Positions 1 through 9,127 are shown, counted from the first letter of the stretch. The stretch: DNA of 56,628 nt from an uncultured Lentisphaerota bacterium (GCA_903894975.1 CAITSE010000162.1:1-56628); one strand, 5' to 3'. A program made the numbers and translations. Notes: generated by a model from the sequence alone, not told the origin.

Positions 1-90
1 GGGGTCAGGGGTCAGGGGGCTGACGGTAGGACATGCAACACAAGAGATCCCTCTTCGTCCATCCTGAACCCTGACCCCTGAACCCTTTCA
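1..90. repeat. Heptamer-phased inverted repeat
   Basis: The left arm starts with two ggggtca heptamers. The right arm (about 62-85) has the complementary words tgaaccc, tgacccc, tgaaccc. The arms can pair around a spacer of roughly 35 nt. The same words recur at 3461, 29520 and 56393. The element lies downstream of the ROK kinase stop codon on its transcript, and its left end may be cut by the window edge. Confidence 0.7.
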
Positions 91-100
91 TCAGAACCCT

Positions 101-127
101 CTCTGTGGACTCTGTGAACTCTGTGGT
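101..127. repeat. Three 9-nt direct repeats (ctctgtgga type)
   Basis: Three consecutive nonamers, ctctgtgga, ctctgtgaa and ctctgtggt, stand in perfect 9-nt register. On the minus strand they begin 12 nt past the stop codon of the ROK kinase. No complementary arm is evident nearby. Confidence 0.6.
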
Positions 128-139
128 GAATAATTCAGG

Positions 140-1108
140 CTAAGCCTCATCCAGCAGCGCGGCGCCGAGGGCCACTGCGTCGTCGCCGAATTCCGCCAGC
201 TTGAGATTCAAGTCTTTCGGTCCCAGGCCGAACAGGTGCGCCTCGGCGCTGCGGCGGACGAAGGGCAGCAGGTCCGTGCCCAGGGCCTCCATGACGCCGC
301 CGCCGAGCACGACGCACGCCGGCGCCAGGGTCGCCATGACGTTCGCCACGCCGATCCCGAGCATGTCCGCACCTTTGTCCAGCACATTGCAGACCACCGG
401 ATCGCCGCGGCGGTAGGCCTTGGCCAGCACCTTGCTCCGCACGTTCCGGAAGGTTTCGTCTTTGAGCAGTTCCGGCAGGCAGCTTTTCATGCCGCGCTTC
501 TCGATCAAGCGCTCGAAACGCCGGCCGAAGGCGGTCTTGCTGCAGTACGCCTCCAGGCAGCCGCGCTTGCCGCAGCCGCACTTGCGGCCGTTGGAGCGGA
601 CCACGGTGTGGCCGAACTCGCCGGCCGAGCCGCGCAGGCCGCGGATGAGCTTGCCGTCCATGACGATGCCGCCGCCCAGGCCGGTGCCCACGAAAAAACC
701 GACCACGGACGCGCTGCCGCGGCCGGCGCCGAGGCGCGCCTCGGCGAGCACGCCGCAGTTGACGTCGTTGTCCAGGAGCACGGGGCGGCCGAACGCCTTT
801 TCCAGCGGTGTTCGGGCCGGCAGGTTTTTCCAGCCCAGGGCCGGGGAATGCAGGATCACGCCCGTGGCGGGATCCACGGAGGAGGGCACGGCGACGCCGA
901 TGTGCTGCACGTCCGCCGCGGAACTGCCGGCTTCGGCCAGGGTCTGCGCGGCCTGGGCGGCCAGGAAGGCGGCGAACTCGTCGAACTTCAGCCCCGCCGG
1001 CGTGTCCGCCTTGGTCCGGGCCAGGATCTTCCGCGTGGCCGCGTCCAGCACCAGGGTGAAGACCTTGGTGCCGCCGACGTCAATGCCAATTTTCACCGGG
1101 GTTGCCAT
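140..1108 (-). CDS. ROK-family sugar kinase (probable glucokinase)
   Basis: A cytoplasmic ATP-dependent hexokinase of the ROK family, most likely phosphorylating glucose or N-acetyl-hexosamine to the 6-phosphate. The 322-aa length is normal. The N-terminal phosphate-binding motif DVGGTK is at residues 10-15, the catalytic-region DND at 113-115, a second glycine-rich loop GTGLGGG at 141-147, EFGH at 164-167 and the zinc-binding CGCG-x2-GC-x4-C cluster at 177-189, which is diagnostic for ROK. The upstream GAAGGA is a well-spaced ribosome binding site for this ATG. No DNA-binding domain is present, so it is a kinase and not a NagC/XylR-type repressor. Substrate cannot be fixed from sequence. It is transcribed alone, away from the cluster that follows. 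Confidence 0.9.
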   Translation of the reverse strand: MATPVKIGIDVGGTKVFTLVLDAATRKILARTKADTPAGLKFDEFAAFLAAQAAQTLAEAGSSAADVQHIGVAVPSSVDPATGVILHSPALGWKNLPARTPLEKAFGRPVLLDNDVNCGVLAEARLGAGRGSASVVGFFVGTGLGGGIVMDGKLIRGLRGSAGEFGHTVVRSNGRKCGCGKRGCLEAYCSKTAFGRRFERLIEKRGMKSCLPELLKDETFRNVRSKVLAKAYRRGDPVVCNVLDKGADMLGIGVANVMATLAPACVVLGGGVMEALGTDLLPFVRRSAEAHLFGLGPKDLNLKLAEFGDDAVALGAALLDEA

Positions 1109-1248
1109 AATTGAAATCCTTCACGCGCCGAGGGAGCCGCCGCCGCGGAGTGTGCGGGCGATCCGTGTACGCCTCATACAGTAACCCGCCGCCGCGGTTT
1201 GGCGTAACCCGCAAACGGGCCGCCGGCGCGGAATTAACCGAGATCTAA

Positions 1249-1339
1249 CTTTTTTGCCGCAAAAGAACGCAAAGAACACAAAGAAGAGGGGGCCTGCATC
1301 TCTTTGCGATCCATGCGTTCTTTCGCGGCAAAAAAAACG
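1249..1339. repeat. Long hairpin, tttttgccgcaaaag family
   Basis: The left arm reads ttttttgccgcaaaagaacg and continues with 9-nt-phased words (cgcaaagaa, cacaaagaa). The right arm is gcgttctttcgcggcaaaaa. A near-identical copy lies at 50072-50155. The T-run/A-run ends make it look like a bidirectional terminator. Apart from it I see nothing gene-like in 1109-1542. Confidence 0.75.
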
Positions 1340-1542
1340 GTTCCGGATGCATCGGGGGCATAGAAAATCGGAGGGACAGGGAACACTTGTCTACTCCGCA
1401 AACACAACGGGCTTGCCTTGAATCGTTTTAGCCTGATTTGCACGTCGTTACAATCGAATTACGGTAATGGTCTGCATCCCGGTTCTGCAGACAAAGCCGG
1501 GGGCGGGTTTTGGGTGGGGAACGGACAGGTGGGGGAGATGGG

Positions 1543-4500
1543 ATGAAGCGGGGAGGCAGAATTTATTTTGCGTTGGCGGCGCGTTTTTTGGCGGCGCTGT
1601 TGCTGGTTGTCGGCCCGGCCGGCAGTGCTGCGCTCATGCCGATCTCGGCCGCGAAACTGCCGTGGCGCGAATCCGGCATCAAGCCGGTGGCCAGTCTTCC
1701 CGTCGCGGCGCTGCCATGGCGTGAACTCGACACCATCGCGCCGGCCATGCTCTCCGCCGCGGCGTTGGCATGGCGGATGCCGGCTGACAGCACCGTTCCC
1801 GGCCTGGATGTTGCAGGATTGCCCTGGAAACGCTCCACGGCCAGAACGACGGGATCGATTCCCTTGCCGCTGGCCTGGGTGCCGGACTTCTCCGGAATGC
1901 AGGCGGTCTCTGGCATGGCTGCTTCCGACACGGATGCGGCGGCGCCGCTGTCCCGCCCCGTTTATGTCACCGCTCTCTGTCGTGATGACCGCACCGGCGA
2001 TATCTGGGCCGCCACCGAAGGCTCTGGTCTCTGGCGTCTCCGCATCCGGTCCGATCCCGGCGCACCGGCGTCCGTTCCCGGCCTGACTCCCGTGGCGGAG
2101 TGGACCGCTATTACCCGCGCCGGCACCGGTGGCGGCCGTGAAGAGAACGGTCCGGCCCTGGCCACGGGCACCCCCGCCGAGTTTTCCCTGGCCGATGATA
2201 ATCTCTACGCTTTGGCTGTGGACCATCAGGGCCGGCTTTGGGCCGGCACGCTCAACCACGGCGTCAGCGTCTATAACGGCGAAAAATGGCGCAACTACGA
2301 TATGCTCACCGGCCCCTTGGGTGAACGGGTGTTCGATCTGGCCGTGTGCCCGGTGGATGGCGACGTCTGGGTTGCCACCAATGCCGGCCTCGCCCGTTGG
2401 TCCCCGGCCACCGACACCTGGAGCTACGTCACCCGCGCCGACGGCCTGCCCTCGGATCAGATTCAGTCCCTCGCCTTCGCCTCGGACGGCACCCTCTTCG
2501 CCGGCACCCAATGCGAAGGCTTGGCCATCTGTCAGCCAGAAAAAGCATTGCGAACAGAAGGCGCAAAGACGCAAAGAAAGACCACAGAGAACGCGCCTTC
2601 TCCACTTCTGTTCTACAAGAGCTGGCAGGGTATCCGCGCGCCGGAGACTTTTTGGTTGCCGCCGGCGGGGACGGGTCTGCCCTCGAACCTGATCAATGAC
2701 ATCCTGGTTCTGGCCGACGGCACGGTCGCCGTAGCCACCACCCGCGGCTTGGCCTGGTGGACGTCAAGCCAAAATCAAGAACAAGATTCAACAGAAGGCG
2801 CAGAGACACAAAGGAATACACTCCCCCTTCTTCGCGCCTCTGCGCCTTCTGTTAAAATGAATTACGCCTTGGGCTGGCGCTACCTGCGCGGCGCTGACTG
2901 GGAGGCCGCCGCCAAGGGGCTATTCCAGCCGCCATCCGCCGCCGAGCTGGCTATGGCCCGCGCCACGTTCCCGACCGACGGACGTCTTTTGCCCGAGGAC
3001 TACCTCACCTGCCTTGGTGCGGACGCCGCCGGCAACCTTTGGCTCGGCACTCGCCGGTTCGGTTGCCATATTCTTCCCGCCGGTCAGTTGCGCGACGGCG
3101 TTCTTCGCGACATCCAGCACTGTGAACTCCCCGCCGCCGCGTCCCAGAACCGCGACTTCGTCTTCAGCCTCCTGCCCCCGGCCGGCAACCACCCCGCGGC
3201 CATCGGCTGGTACGGCGGCGGCGTCACCCTGACGCCCGGTCTCCCGTTACCCACTGACGCACAACGGAAAAACATCGCGCCCGGCCCCACCACCTTCTTC
3301 GGCCGGGTCGGTGCCTTCTTCTTCGGCGGCGCTTCGGATGTGGCGGGCACAGATCAAAAAACCAAGCCCGTGGCTCTTCCCTCTCCCGCCCGCCCGCCAA
3401 CCGCGGCGGAACTCCAAACCCTCCTCGATCGTCTCCCCAGCCCCGTCGCGTCTGTTGTCCTGAACCCTGAACCCAATCCCACCTCAGTTCCGCCCAGCGC
3501 CATTTTCCTCGGCGACGACTGGCGCACCTGGGGCGACTGGGTCGAACGTTATGGCCGACGCTACGCCCGGCTCTGCGCCACCAATGCCCCCGCCTACGAA
3601 GACACCTATTTCTACGAACTGCGCAAGTACAGCGTTAAAGGCTTTCTCGGGCCGCACCACACGCCGGATGACTCCTTGCGCCATTGGATTCACTGGATCG
3701 TTTCCCCCACCCGCCGCTCCCTCTACCGGCCCAACAGCGGCGTCCGCACCCAGGCCGAATGGGACGACCATGGCGAAGCTTACCCGCTCGCCTTCGAAGG
3801 CCCGGACCTGTGGGTCGCCGTCCGCGTGCCCGCTGGCGACCATGTCATCAGCCTCTATTTCATGAACAAGGATGGAGAAGGCGGCATGAACCGCGTCCGC
3901 GACTACAAGATCGAAGTTCATGCGTTGGATGTTCCCCAAGATCCCAAGTGGACGACGTTCAAGGTCACCGATGCCCACGTGGAGGGTGCCCGGCAGACGC
4001 CGCCCCTCGCCCAGTGCCGCATCCGCGACTTCCGCGGCGGCGTCTACAAACGCTTCTTCACCCGTGGCGGCAGTGTCTACTGGTTTCACGTTCAGGACAA
4101 CGGCAGCTTCAACACCATCCTCTCCGGCATCTTCGTTGACAAATGGAGCGAACCCTTCCTCGATCCCGGCCGGGAAGGCTGGCTCGGCTGCACGTTCGAG
4201 CGGGTGCGCTACCGGCCCAAAACCGACACTGGGAAAATTCTGGACGCCGCCACCGGATCCGGCCTGGAACTGCCGCTGATCCTTTGGCGTCATCCCTTGG
4301 ACGCGGCCGGGCCGGAGCCCGGAATTTTCGCCGATCGCCGGGACAAATTATTTGCATATCGTTTTGCCCGCGATATTCTACCGGACTCAGGAAAGTTGGA
4401 GGAATGGAAGTGGGAGTTGCGCCTGTGGGAGTCGGGCGAGCGGGAGCGGTTCTGGGATACCATGATGCTGGCGTGGGGCCGGCAGCAGGCCAAATGGCCG

Positions 4501-4590
4501 ATTTTCCGGAGTCCGAGCTTTCGGCCGTTCAGCCCGGTGCTGGATCAGGCAACTGTAAGTGAGCTCGAAAAACGGCTGTCAGGGAACTAG
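1543..4590 (+). CDS. Exported two-component-regulator-type propeller protein
   Basis: A 1015-aa secreted or periplasmic protein. Start 1543 is preferred because GGGAGATGGG precedes it; an upstream in-frame start at 1510 would spoil the signal peptide (residues 1-30, hydrophobic core LAALLLVV). Residues 38-108 form an 18-residue tandem repeat around (A)LPWR. Residues about 140-510 hold blades of the ligand-binding propeller type (GDIWAATEGSGLW, GRLWAGTLNHG, GDVWVATNAGLARW, GNLWLGTRRFG). The C-terminal half is unassigned and Trp/Tyr/Arg-rich, with a possible beta-sandwich near 745-800. No histidine kinase domain follows, so it may be a stand-alone sensor or adhesin-like protein. Two stretches (residues about 337-357 and 416-438) are encoded by intergenic-type repeat elements. 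It leads a four-gene co-directional cluster to 9003. Confidence 0.75.
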   Translation: MKRGGRIYFALAARFLAALLLVVGPAGSAALMPISAAKLPWRESGIKPVASLPVAALPWRELDTIAPAMLSAAALAWRMPADSTVPGLDVAGLPWKRSTARTTGSIPLPLAWVPDFSGMQAVSGMAASDTDAAAPLSRPVYVTALCRDDRTGDIWAATEGSGLWRLRIRSDPGAPASVPGLTPVAEWTAITRAGTGGGREENGPALATGTPAEFSLADDNLYALAVDHQGRLWAGTLNHGVSVYNGEKWRNYDMLTGPLGERVFDLAVCPVDGDVWVATNAGLARWSPATDTWSYVTRADGLPSDQIQSLAFASDGTLFAGTQCEGLAICQPEKALRTEGAKTQRKTTENAPSPLLFYKSWQGIRAPETFWLPPAGTGLPSNLINDILVLADGTVAVATTRGLAWWTSSQNQEQDSTEGAETQRNTLPLLRASAPSVKMNYALGWRYLRGADWEAAAKGLFQPPSAAELAMARATFPTDGRLLPEDYLTCLGADAAGNLWLGTRRFGCHILPAGQLRDGVLRDIQHCELPAAASQNRDFVFSLLPPAGNHPAAIGWYGGGVTLTPGLPLPTDAQRKNIAPGPTTFFGRVGAFFFGGASDVAGTDQKTKPVALPSPARPPTAAELQTLLDRLPSPVASVVLNPEPNPTSVPPSAIFLGDDWRTWGDWVERYGRRYARLCATNAPAYEDTYFYELRKYSVKGFLGPHHTPDDSLRHWIHWIVSPTRRSLYRPNSGVRTQAEWDDHGEAYPLAFEGPDLWVAVRVPAGDHVISLYFMNKDGEGGMNRVRDYKIEVHALDVPQDPKWTTFKVTDAHVEGARQTPPLAQCRIRDFRGGVYKRFFTRGGSVYWFHVQDNGSFNTILSGIFVDKWSEPFLDPGREGWLGCTFERVRYRPKTDTGKILDAATGSGLELPLILWRHPLDAAGPEPGIFADRRDKLFAYRFARDILPDSGKLEEWKWELRLWESGERERFWDTMMLAWGRQQAKWPIFRSPSFRPFSPVLDQATVSELEKRLSGN
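1654..1866 (+). repeat. In-frame 54-nt tandem repeat (LPWR units)
   Basis: Four consecutive units of 18, 18, 18 and 17 residues begin KLPWRESG, ALPWRELD, ALAWRMPA and GLPWKRST, followed by a remnant PLAW. Each unit puts a Trp-Arg/Lys pair at the same place, then a Pro/Ala-rich tail. It lies directly after the signal peptide of the propeller protein. Confidence 0.7.
2552..2613. repeat. Family-B dyad repeat inside a coding sequence
   Basis: It starts gaacagaaggcgcaaag and ends in cacttctgttc. The same AACAGAAG...CTTCTGTT frame occurs in intergenic copies at 13518, 32567, 35411 and 42449. Here it is translated as part of the propeller protein (LRTEGAKTQRK...), with no stop codon. Confidence 0.75.
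2789..2855. repeat. Second family-B dyad repeat inside the same gene
   Basis: caacagaaggcgcagagac at the left pairs with ctctgcgccttctgtt at the right. It is read in frame (STEGAETQRN...) within the propeller protein about 175 nt after the first copy. Confidence 0.8.
3461..3474. repeat. Two tgaaccc heptamers inside the propeller gene
   Basis: Two tandem tgaaccc words encode LNPEPN in the propeller protein. They match the heptamer family at 1, 29677 and 56393. It is short, so chance is possible. Confidence 0.4.
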
Positions 4591-4635
4591 CCGTTGTGTG
4601 TCACGGGGTGGAGGAAACGGGTAGGGAGGGGAATC

Positions 4636-6795
4636 ATGGAACGTCACATTTGGCAACGACTGATCGGGTTGGCGCTGGTTCTGGGCGGCGGCGGGCACAT
4701 GGTGTTGGCCCAAAGCGGGGAAAGTTCCTCGCCCAATCCCCAGATTGTCATTACCACCGGGCTGACCACCAGTACTAGCGCCGCCGGCAGCGTCATGGCC
4801 TATCTGGCGCGCACGGATTCCTCGTTCGCTGCCTCCGCTGATTTTCTGGTGGAACAAACCAACACCACCTTCGCTCCGCACCAGGAGTGCCAGTTCACCA
4901 GCACTAGCTTCGACTGGAGCGTCACGCCCACCGTGCCCCTGAACTCGTTCGCCGGCGGCACCACCTTCGCCCTTTCCACGTCCGGCGACTGGGGGAAAAC
5001 CTACACCCTGACCTGCTCCGCCAGTTGGGAGGAAGAAGCCGTGGACCCGGAAAACCTTTCCGAGCTTCCCGAATCCGAATTGCCGCGCGGAACCATTCCC
5101 ACCTCAACTTCCATCCAGGTGGTTGCCGCCTTTGTCGGTATGGCTGTGGATGGTAATCGCGACAATGTGATTGACTTCACTAACACCGCGGACACGCATT
5201 GTACGTTCTGGGTCAATGACGATCATGACGAACGCCATTTTGACAACGGCCATTGGGTTGAAGACGACTCCCCGAGCGGCGCCCCGGATTGTAATGATAA
5301 TTACATCGGAAACAGCACCGCCATTGGCAGCAACAACTGCAAGCGTGATTTAGAAGATTTTACCCGCCTGCATATCCGGGTCGACCCTCTCCTCAGCTCG
5401 AATACGGCGGTGACGTATTTCATGAAGTTCGACACCCCCAGCTCGGTTGCAATCAATGTATTTGAAGCTGTCAGTACAAGTACGAAGTACCTAAGCGACA
5501 TTCCCACCGCAGACCGGCAAATTGAAAAGAAACGTCTAATTACCGTGGATGCCAATGAGATTCAACTCCCGAATAAATTCATCAAGCCCGGTGGCGCGGT
5601 TTCGCCTTTCATTTTTGAAGGGCGGCGCGCCGGCGCTGGCAACCTGCTTTTCCTGGTCAAGATACGCGGAGTTGAAGTCTGCCGAGCCAGCGTCAATCTT
5701 GAGCTGCGTCCGATCACCGATTTTTATGACAAGTATGTCGTCGATCCCATTATTGCCAATGAACTTATGCCAACCGTTCAACCCGTCAGCCGCCGGGTGC
5801 GCGAGGGCGCCTATCACGATCCGCAGGAGACTGACGAATACTTCATCCATGTTCACGGCTGGAACATGCTGGCCTGGGAAAAGAACCGATGGTCGGAAAC
5901 TGTGTTCAAGCGCCTCTGGTGGCAGGGATACAAAGGGCGCGTGGGCAGCTTCCAGTGGCCGACGTATGAAGGCTTGCTGACCTACGACGCCAGTGAAGTC
6001 CGCGCCTGGCGCTCCGCCCCGGCCCTGCTGGATCTGATCACGCACCTGAACCAGAGCGGACATTCCGGACAAGTCCGGGTATTGGCGCACAGCATGGGCA
6101 ATGTGGTGATGGGAGAAACCCTGCGCTTGGCCTCGCCGGGAATGATTCACACCTACATCGCCGCGCAGGCCGCCATTCCAGCGCATTGCTACGACAATAC
6201 CATCCCCAATTATTGGCATGGCTATAAAACCCCGGACGTCTATGGGGGTTATACCAAAACCGGGACCCATAGAATCCCATACCTTGCCGGTTGCCTCGCT
6301 AAAGCTGATAGAAGAGCCCAATATTTCAACCCTGGCGATTTTGCTTTAACTCTCTGGGAATTAAACAATGAAATGAAGCCTGACGCTAAGGTAAATACAC
6401 TGAACGAACCCTTGCGACCCGCTTACGGGTATAAAGACGGGGACAAAAATCGGGACTCCTATGACCCGGCTCATGGCGACATGTTTTATTGGATGCCTTT
6501 AGACGAAGACCCGCCTGTTCCCAGATATCCTCTTCCCTTCCCTGATCAGCGCTACCTGATTTTTGCCCGTTGCGCAGAGTCCAGATCAAAGGCCTTGGGA
6601 AAGTGTGGAAACGCTCCTGATGTAGATAGCATACATGGGTTCAGTTACTATCATGATTTAAGAAAATGGGAATATGATGCCAAGCATTATTCTCATAGCC
6701 GGGAATTCAGATCAGATATTGCGACAGAGTGGCGGTTTTGGAGCGCGGTAATTACGGATTCAGGAATGTCACGCTTTGTAAATGCTCAGAAGTGA
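4636..6795 (+). CDS. Secreted alpha/beta-hydrolase (lipase-like) with EF-hand-like loop
   Basis: A 719-aa exported protein. Start 4636 follows GGGAGGGG and gives a clean signal peptide (hydrophobic core, then VLAQ). The N-terminal 400 residues look like beta-rich structural modules. A region with DGNRDNVIDF (near residue 173) resembles an EF-hand/dockerin calcium loop. The C-terminal part is an alpha/beta hydrolase: oxyanion-type HVHGW at 405-409 and the nucleophile elbow LAHSMGN with Ser486. A catalytic Asp and His are expected further downstream but I could not assign them securely. It probably cleaves an ester or acyl substrate outside the cytoplasm. The 3' third (from about 6250) is visibly more AT-rich than its surroundings. 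It follows the propeller gene by 45 nt, consistent with co-transcription. Confidence 0.7.
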   Translation: MERHIWQRLIGLALVLGGGGHMVLAQSGESSSPNPQIVITTGLTTSTSAAGSVMAYLARTDSSFAASADFLVEQTNTTFAPHQECQFTSTSFDWSVTPTVPLNSFAGGTTFALSTSGDWGKTYTLTCSASWEEEAVDPENLSELPESELPRGTIPTSTSIQVVAAFVGMAVDGNRDNVIDFTNTADTHCTFWVNDDHDERHFDNGHWVEDDSPSGAPDCNDNYIGNSTAIGSNNCKRDLEDFTRLHIRVDPLLSSNTAVTYFMKFDTPSSVAINVFEAVSTSTKYLSDIPTADRQIEKKRLITVDANEIQLPNKFIKPGGAVSPFIFEGRRAGAGNLLFLVKIRGVEVCRASVNLELRPITDFYDKYVVDPIIANELMPTVQPVSRRVREGAYHDPQETDEYFIHVHGWNMLAWEKNRWSETVFKRLWWQGYKGRVGSFQWPTYEGLLTYDASEVRAWRSAPALLDLITHLNQSGHSGQVRVLAHSMGNVVMGETLRLASPGMIHTYIAAQAAIPAHCYDNTIPNYWHGYKTPDVYGGYTKTGTHRIPYLAGCLAKADRRAQYFNPGDFALTLWELNNEMKPDAKVNTLNEPLRPAYGYKDGDKNRDSYDPAHGDMFYWMPLDEDPPVPRYPLPFPDQRYLIFARCAESRSKALGKCGNAPDVDSIHGFSYYHDLRKWEYDAKHYSHSREFRSDIATEWRFWSAVITDSGMSRFVNAQK

Positions 6796-6812
6796 GCCAC
6801 AAGGAGTTCAGT

Positions 6813-7922
6813 ATGCAATCCCAAAGATTCAGTTTCTCCGTTGGTTTCATGGCGATTTTGTTTGCAGTCCTCCCAGGCTTTGCGGTTGACGATGGCACTC
6901 AGCTTGACGAAACGCAGCGGCTTCTAGGCGAGAGCAAGCAGAACCAGATCAGGGAAATGCTCAAGGTCGCGGATTTTGGCATTTCCTTCCATGGCAGGGT
7001 AATCGACCAGTATGGGAAACCAGTCGAGGACGCCGAGGTCATTTTACAACTCACCAAGTTCAGCCCAAATCCTGATTCTTTTTTCACCGATGTTGAAGAC
7101 TGTCCTAGGCACACTGATAAGGACGGTCGGTTTTCTTTTTCAGCTTTACGGGGTCGCAACCTAAGCATTAGTACAATCAATAAGACCGGATATGATGACG
7201 AAAATATGAGAGTTGGTTTTGGGGGGCAAACCTCATTTGAAAAAAAACGGAGCGATGACCAGAAACCATCCACACGCGTGCTGCCTATTCCAAAGAGCGA
7301 TCCCGCCGTATTTATTATACGGAAAAAGGGGGACACCAGTTATCTTATGGCCGGGGATGAATATTTTGATTTTATCATCAAAAAAAATAATTTTGGGGAG
7401 GTGGCATTAAATGGGTCCCGTAAATCTCCAACTGAACCGGCCCCATTGTTTTGGCCCGGGTTTCTGGTCACCTGCACGACAACGGAAAATCCTCCCGGTT
7501 GGGCGGTGACGATCAAGGGCGCGAACGCGGGCGATGAACTGCTTCGCTCGGACAAGGTCCTTTATGAAGCCCCGGAATCAGGCTATCAATCGCAATTGAC
7601 GTTCTCCATGAAAAGAACGTTTCCCAGAGACATTTTGGAGTGTCAGGTGGTCTTGAAAAGCATGAAGCCCGTAACCTATAGCCTGGCGAATATCAGGCTG
7701 GACGCCGACAGTGAAGGGCTTCGAGTCTCGTCTGGTATTTCGATCAATCCCTATGGGACCCGGATCTTGGAGCGGGAGGTTCAGTTGGGGCAGTTTGAAG
7801 ACTTGGAAGAGCGTCTGTATGCTGAAGCCCGTGCGGCATTCTTCAAAGGGGAGAACCCGCCGACTCCGGATTTGAAAAAGCTGATCGCGGAGGAGCAGAA
7901 GAAGGAAGCCGCGCAACAGTGA
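6813..7922 (+). CDS. Exported protein with carboxypeptidase-regulatory-like domain
   Basis: A 369-aa protein. AAGGAG ends six bases before the ATG at 6813; an upstream in-frame start would overlap the hydrolase gene and lack a signal peptide. Residues 1-24 form a signal peptide (FMAILFAVLPGFAVDD). Residues about 45-120 carry the regulatory Ig-like fold motif GRVIDQYGKPVEDAEV ... DKDGRFSFSALRG typical of CarboxypepD_reg domains. The rest is unassigned, probably beta-rich, ending in a charged Lys/Glu tail. Parts of the gene (7050-7400) are AT-rich relative to neighbours. Its position 17 nt after the hydrolase suggests a shared transcript and a surface or periplasmic role. No enzymatic residues are recognised. 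Confidence 0.65.
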   Translation: MQSQRFSFSVGFMAILFAVLPGFAVDDGTQLDETQRLLGESKQNQIREMLKVADFGISFHGRVIDQYGKPVEDAEVILQLTKFSPNPDSFFTDVEDCPRHTDKDGRFSFSALRGRNLSISTINKTGYDDENMRVGFGGQTSFEKKRSDDQKPSTRVLPIPKSDPAVFIIRKKGDTSYLMAGDEYFDFIIKKNNFGEVALNGSRKSPTEPAPLFWPGFLVTCTTTENPPGWAVTIKGANAGDELLRSDKVLYEAPESGYQSQLTFSMKRTFPRDILECQVVLKSMKPVTYSLANIRLDADSEGLRVSSGISINPYGTRILEREVQLGQFEDLEERLYAEARAAFFKGENPPTPDLKKLIAEEQKKEAAQQ

Positions 7923-7944
7923 AAGAAGGGGCGTGTGTAAGGCC

Positions 7945-9003
7945 ATGACAAAAAAACGGATGCAGAGAATTTCAGGATATTGCGCCTGGTCGTTGTCTGT
8001 CCTGACCGCGTTGCTTATGCTGGCAGGTTTTGGCGGCCGAGCGTACGGAGAGTGCCCGGTTCCGGTGCCGGTGAAACCGAAGACGGACTTTCAGTTGATC
8101 GAGGAGGGACTGAAGAGCGGGGATGCGACGGCACGGGGAAAGGCGATGGAGTTGATCTGGCGGCAGCTTGATGAGAACCCGACCAATGCCGTGCGCGAAC
8201 TCCGTATGAAGTGGAGCCGGTTGCTGATTCAGGCAAAGCGAAACCAGGAGGTGGCGGATCTGGCGGTGGAGGCGGCGATGGCCGCACCGGCGGAGAGTGC
8301 GGCGCTGGAGGACTTGTTCGTCCTGCGTACCCAGGCGTTGCTGGCGCTGGGCAAGCCTGACGAGGCGCTGGTGTCGGCCAAGAGCGCGTTCAATATCTCC
8401 GGCATGGCAGGCACGTCGCGGACGCTCCAGGTCATGGCGGAATGCCTGCGCCGGACGCATCCGAATGAACCCTTGATTCTGGACCGTTTTCGCCGTGAGC
8501 AGGCCGCGGCGGCGGGCGCCGCGGTCTCTGATTCCCCCGGAGCCGCCCCGGAACCAGGCGAGGCGCGGCCTGAACCGGCAAAGCCCCTCGCGAAGAAGGC
8601 CGAGAGTTCTCCTCCTCCGCCGTCGGGCTACGGGACTTCGCTGTTGGTGAAAGGGATTGCCGTGAACGGCGCGGCCTACCGTAAACGGCTCTCGGAGATC
8701 CAGGGCGACGACTACCGGGCTTATACGGCGCGGGGGAATCTGCTGTTGCTGGCGGACAGTCCGGCGGAGGCCCGGGTCATGTTCGAGTACGCCTATTCCC
8801 TGGCGATCGAGAAAGACATGACTGCCGCGACGGAGAATCTCGTTCGTTGCGTCAAAGCCGAGGACGGCGGCATCGGCCGGGCCAACGCCTGGGTTCTGTC
8901 CCTGCGCCCCCCGCCCAAGTCCGCGCCGGGGGGCAAGTCTCCGACCGTTCCGGAAAAGGCGCCTGTGGGCGAAACGGCGGAAGTCCCCAAGGGCAAGCCG
9001 TGA
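7945..9003 (+). CDS. Exported helical-repeat (TPR-like) protein
   Basis: A 352-aa protein. The ATG at 7945 gives a basic n-region, hydrophobic segment and cleavage after RAYG. A GTG at 7933 is the alternative, and neither has an ideal ribosome binding site. Residues about 45-175 are Ala/Leu/Glu-rich helices in pairs (AVREL..., ALEDLFVLRTQALLALGKPDEAL), as in tetratricopeptide arrays. A Pro/Ala/Glu linker follows (about 185-230), then a second helical block. It is probably a periplasmic scaffold protein acting with the three upstream exported products. The C-terminus is Pro/Lys-rich and disordered. No specific family is recognised. Confidence 0.6.
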   Translation: MTKKRMQRISGYCAWSLSVLTALLMLAGFGGRAYGECPVPVPVKPKTDFQLIEEGLKSGDATARGKAMELIWRQLDENPTNAVRELRMKWSRLLIQAKRNQEVADLAVEAAMAAPAESAALEDLFVLRTQALLALGKPDEALVSAKSAFNISGMAGTSRTLQVMAECLRRTHPNEPLILDRFRREQAAAAGAAVSDSPGAAPEPGEARPEPAKPLAKKAESSPPPPSGYGTSLLVKGIAVNGAAYRKRLSEIQGDDYRAYTARGNLLLLADSPAEARVMFEYAYSLAIEKDMTAATENLVRCVKAEDGGIGRANAWVLSLRPPPKSAPGGKSPTVPEKAPVGETAEVPKGKP

Positions 9004-9127
9004 GATGATGCCCGTAGGGCTATACTATCAGGGCCCGGCGGGTTCGCGAATGCGCTTGGGGTACCATGCCGAGCGCCGAACCGGCCAAACCGCGATTCTC
9101 CGTTCTTCAGGATGAAAGCCTGGGGCC

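Noticed and set aside
1109..1542. A promoter for the exported-protein cluster
   Set aside because: No -35/-10 pair stands out by eye, and sigma-factor consensus for this lineage is uncertain.
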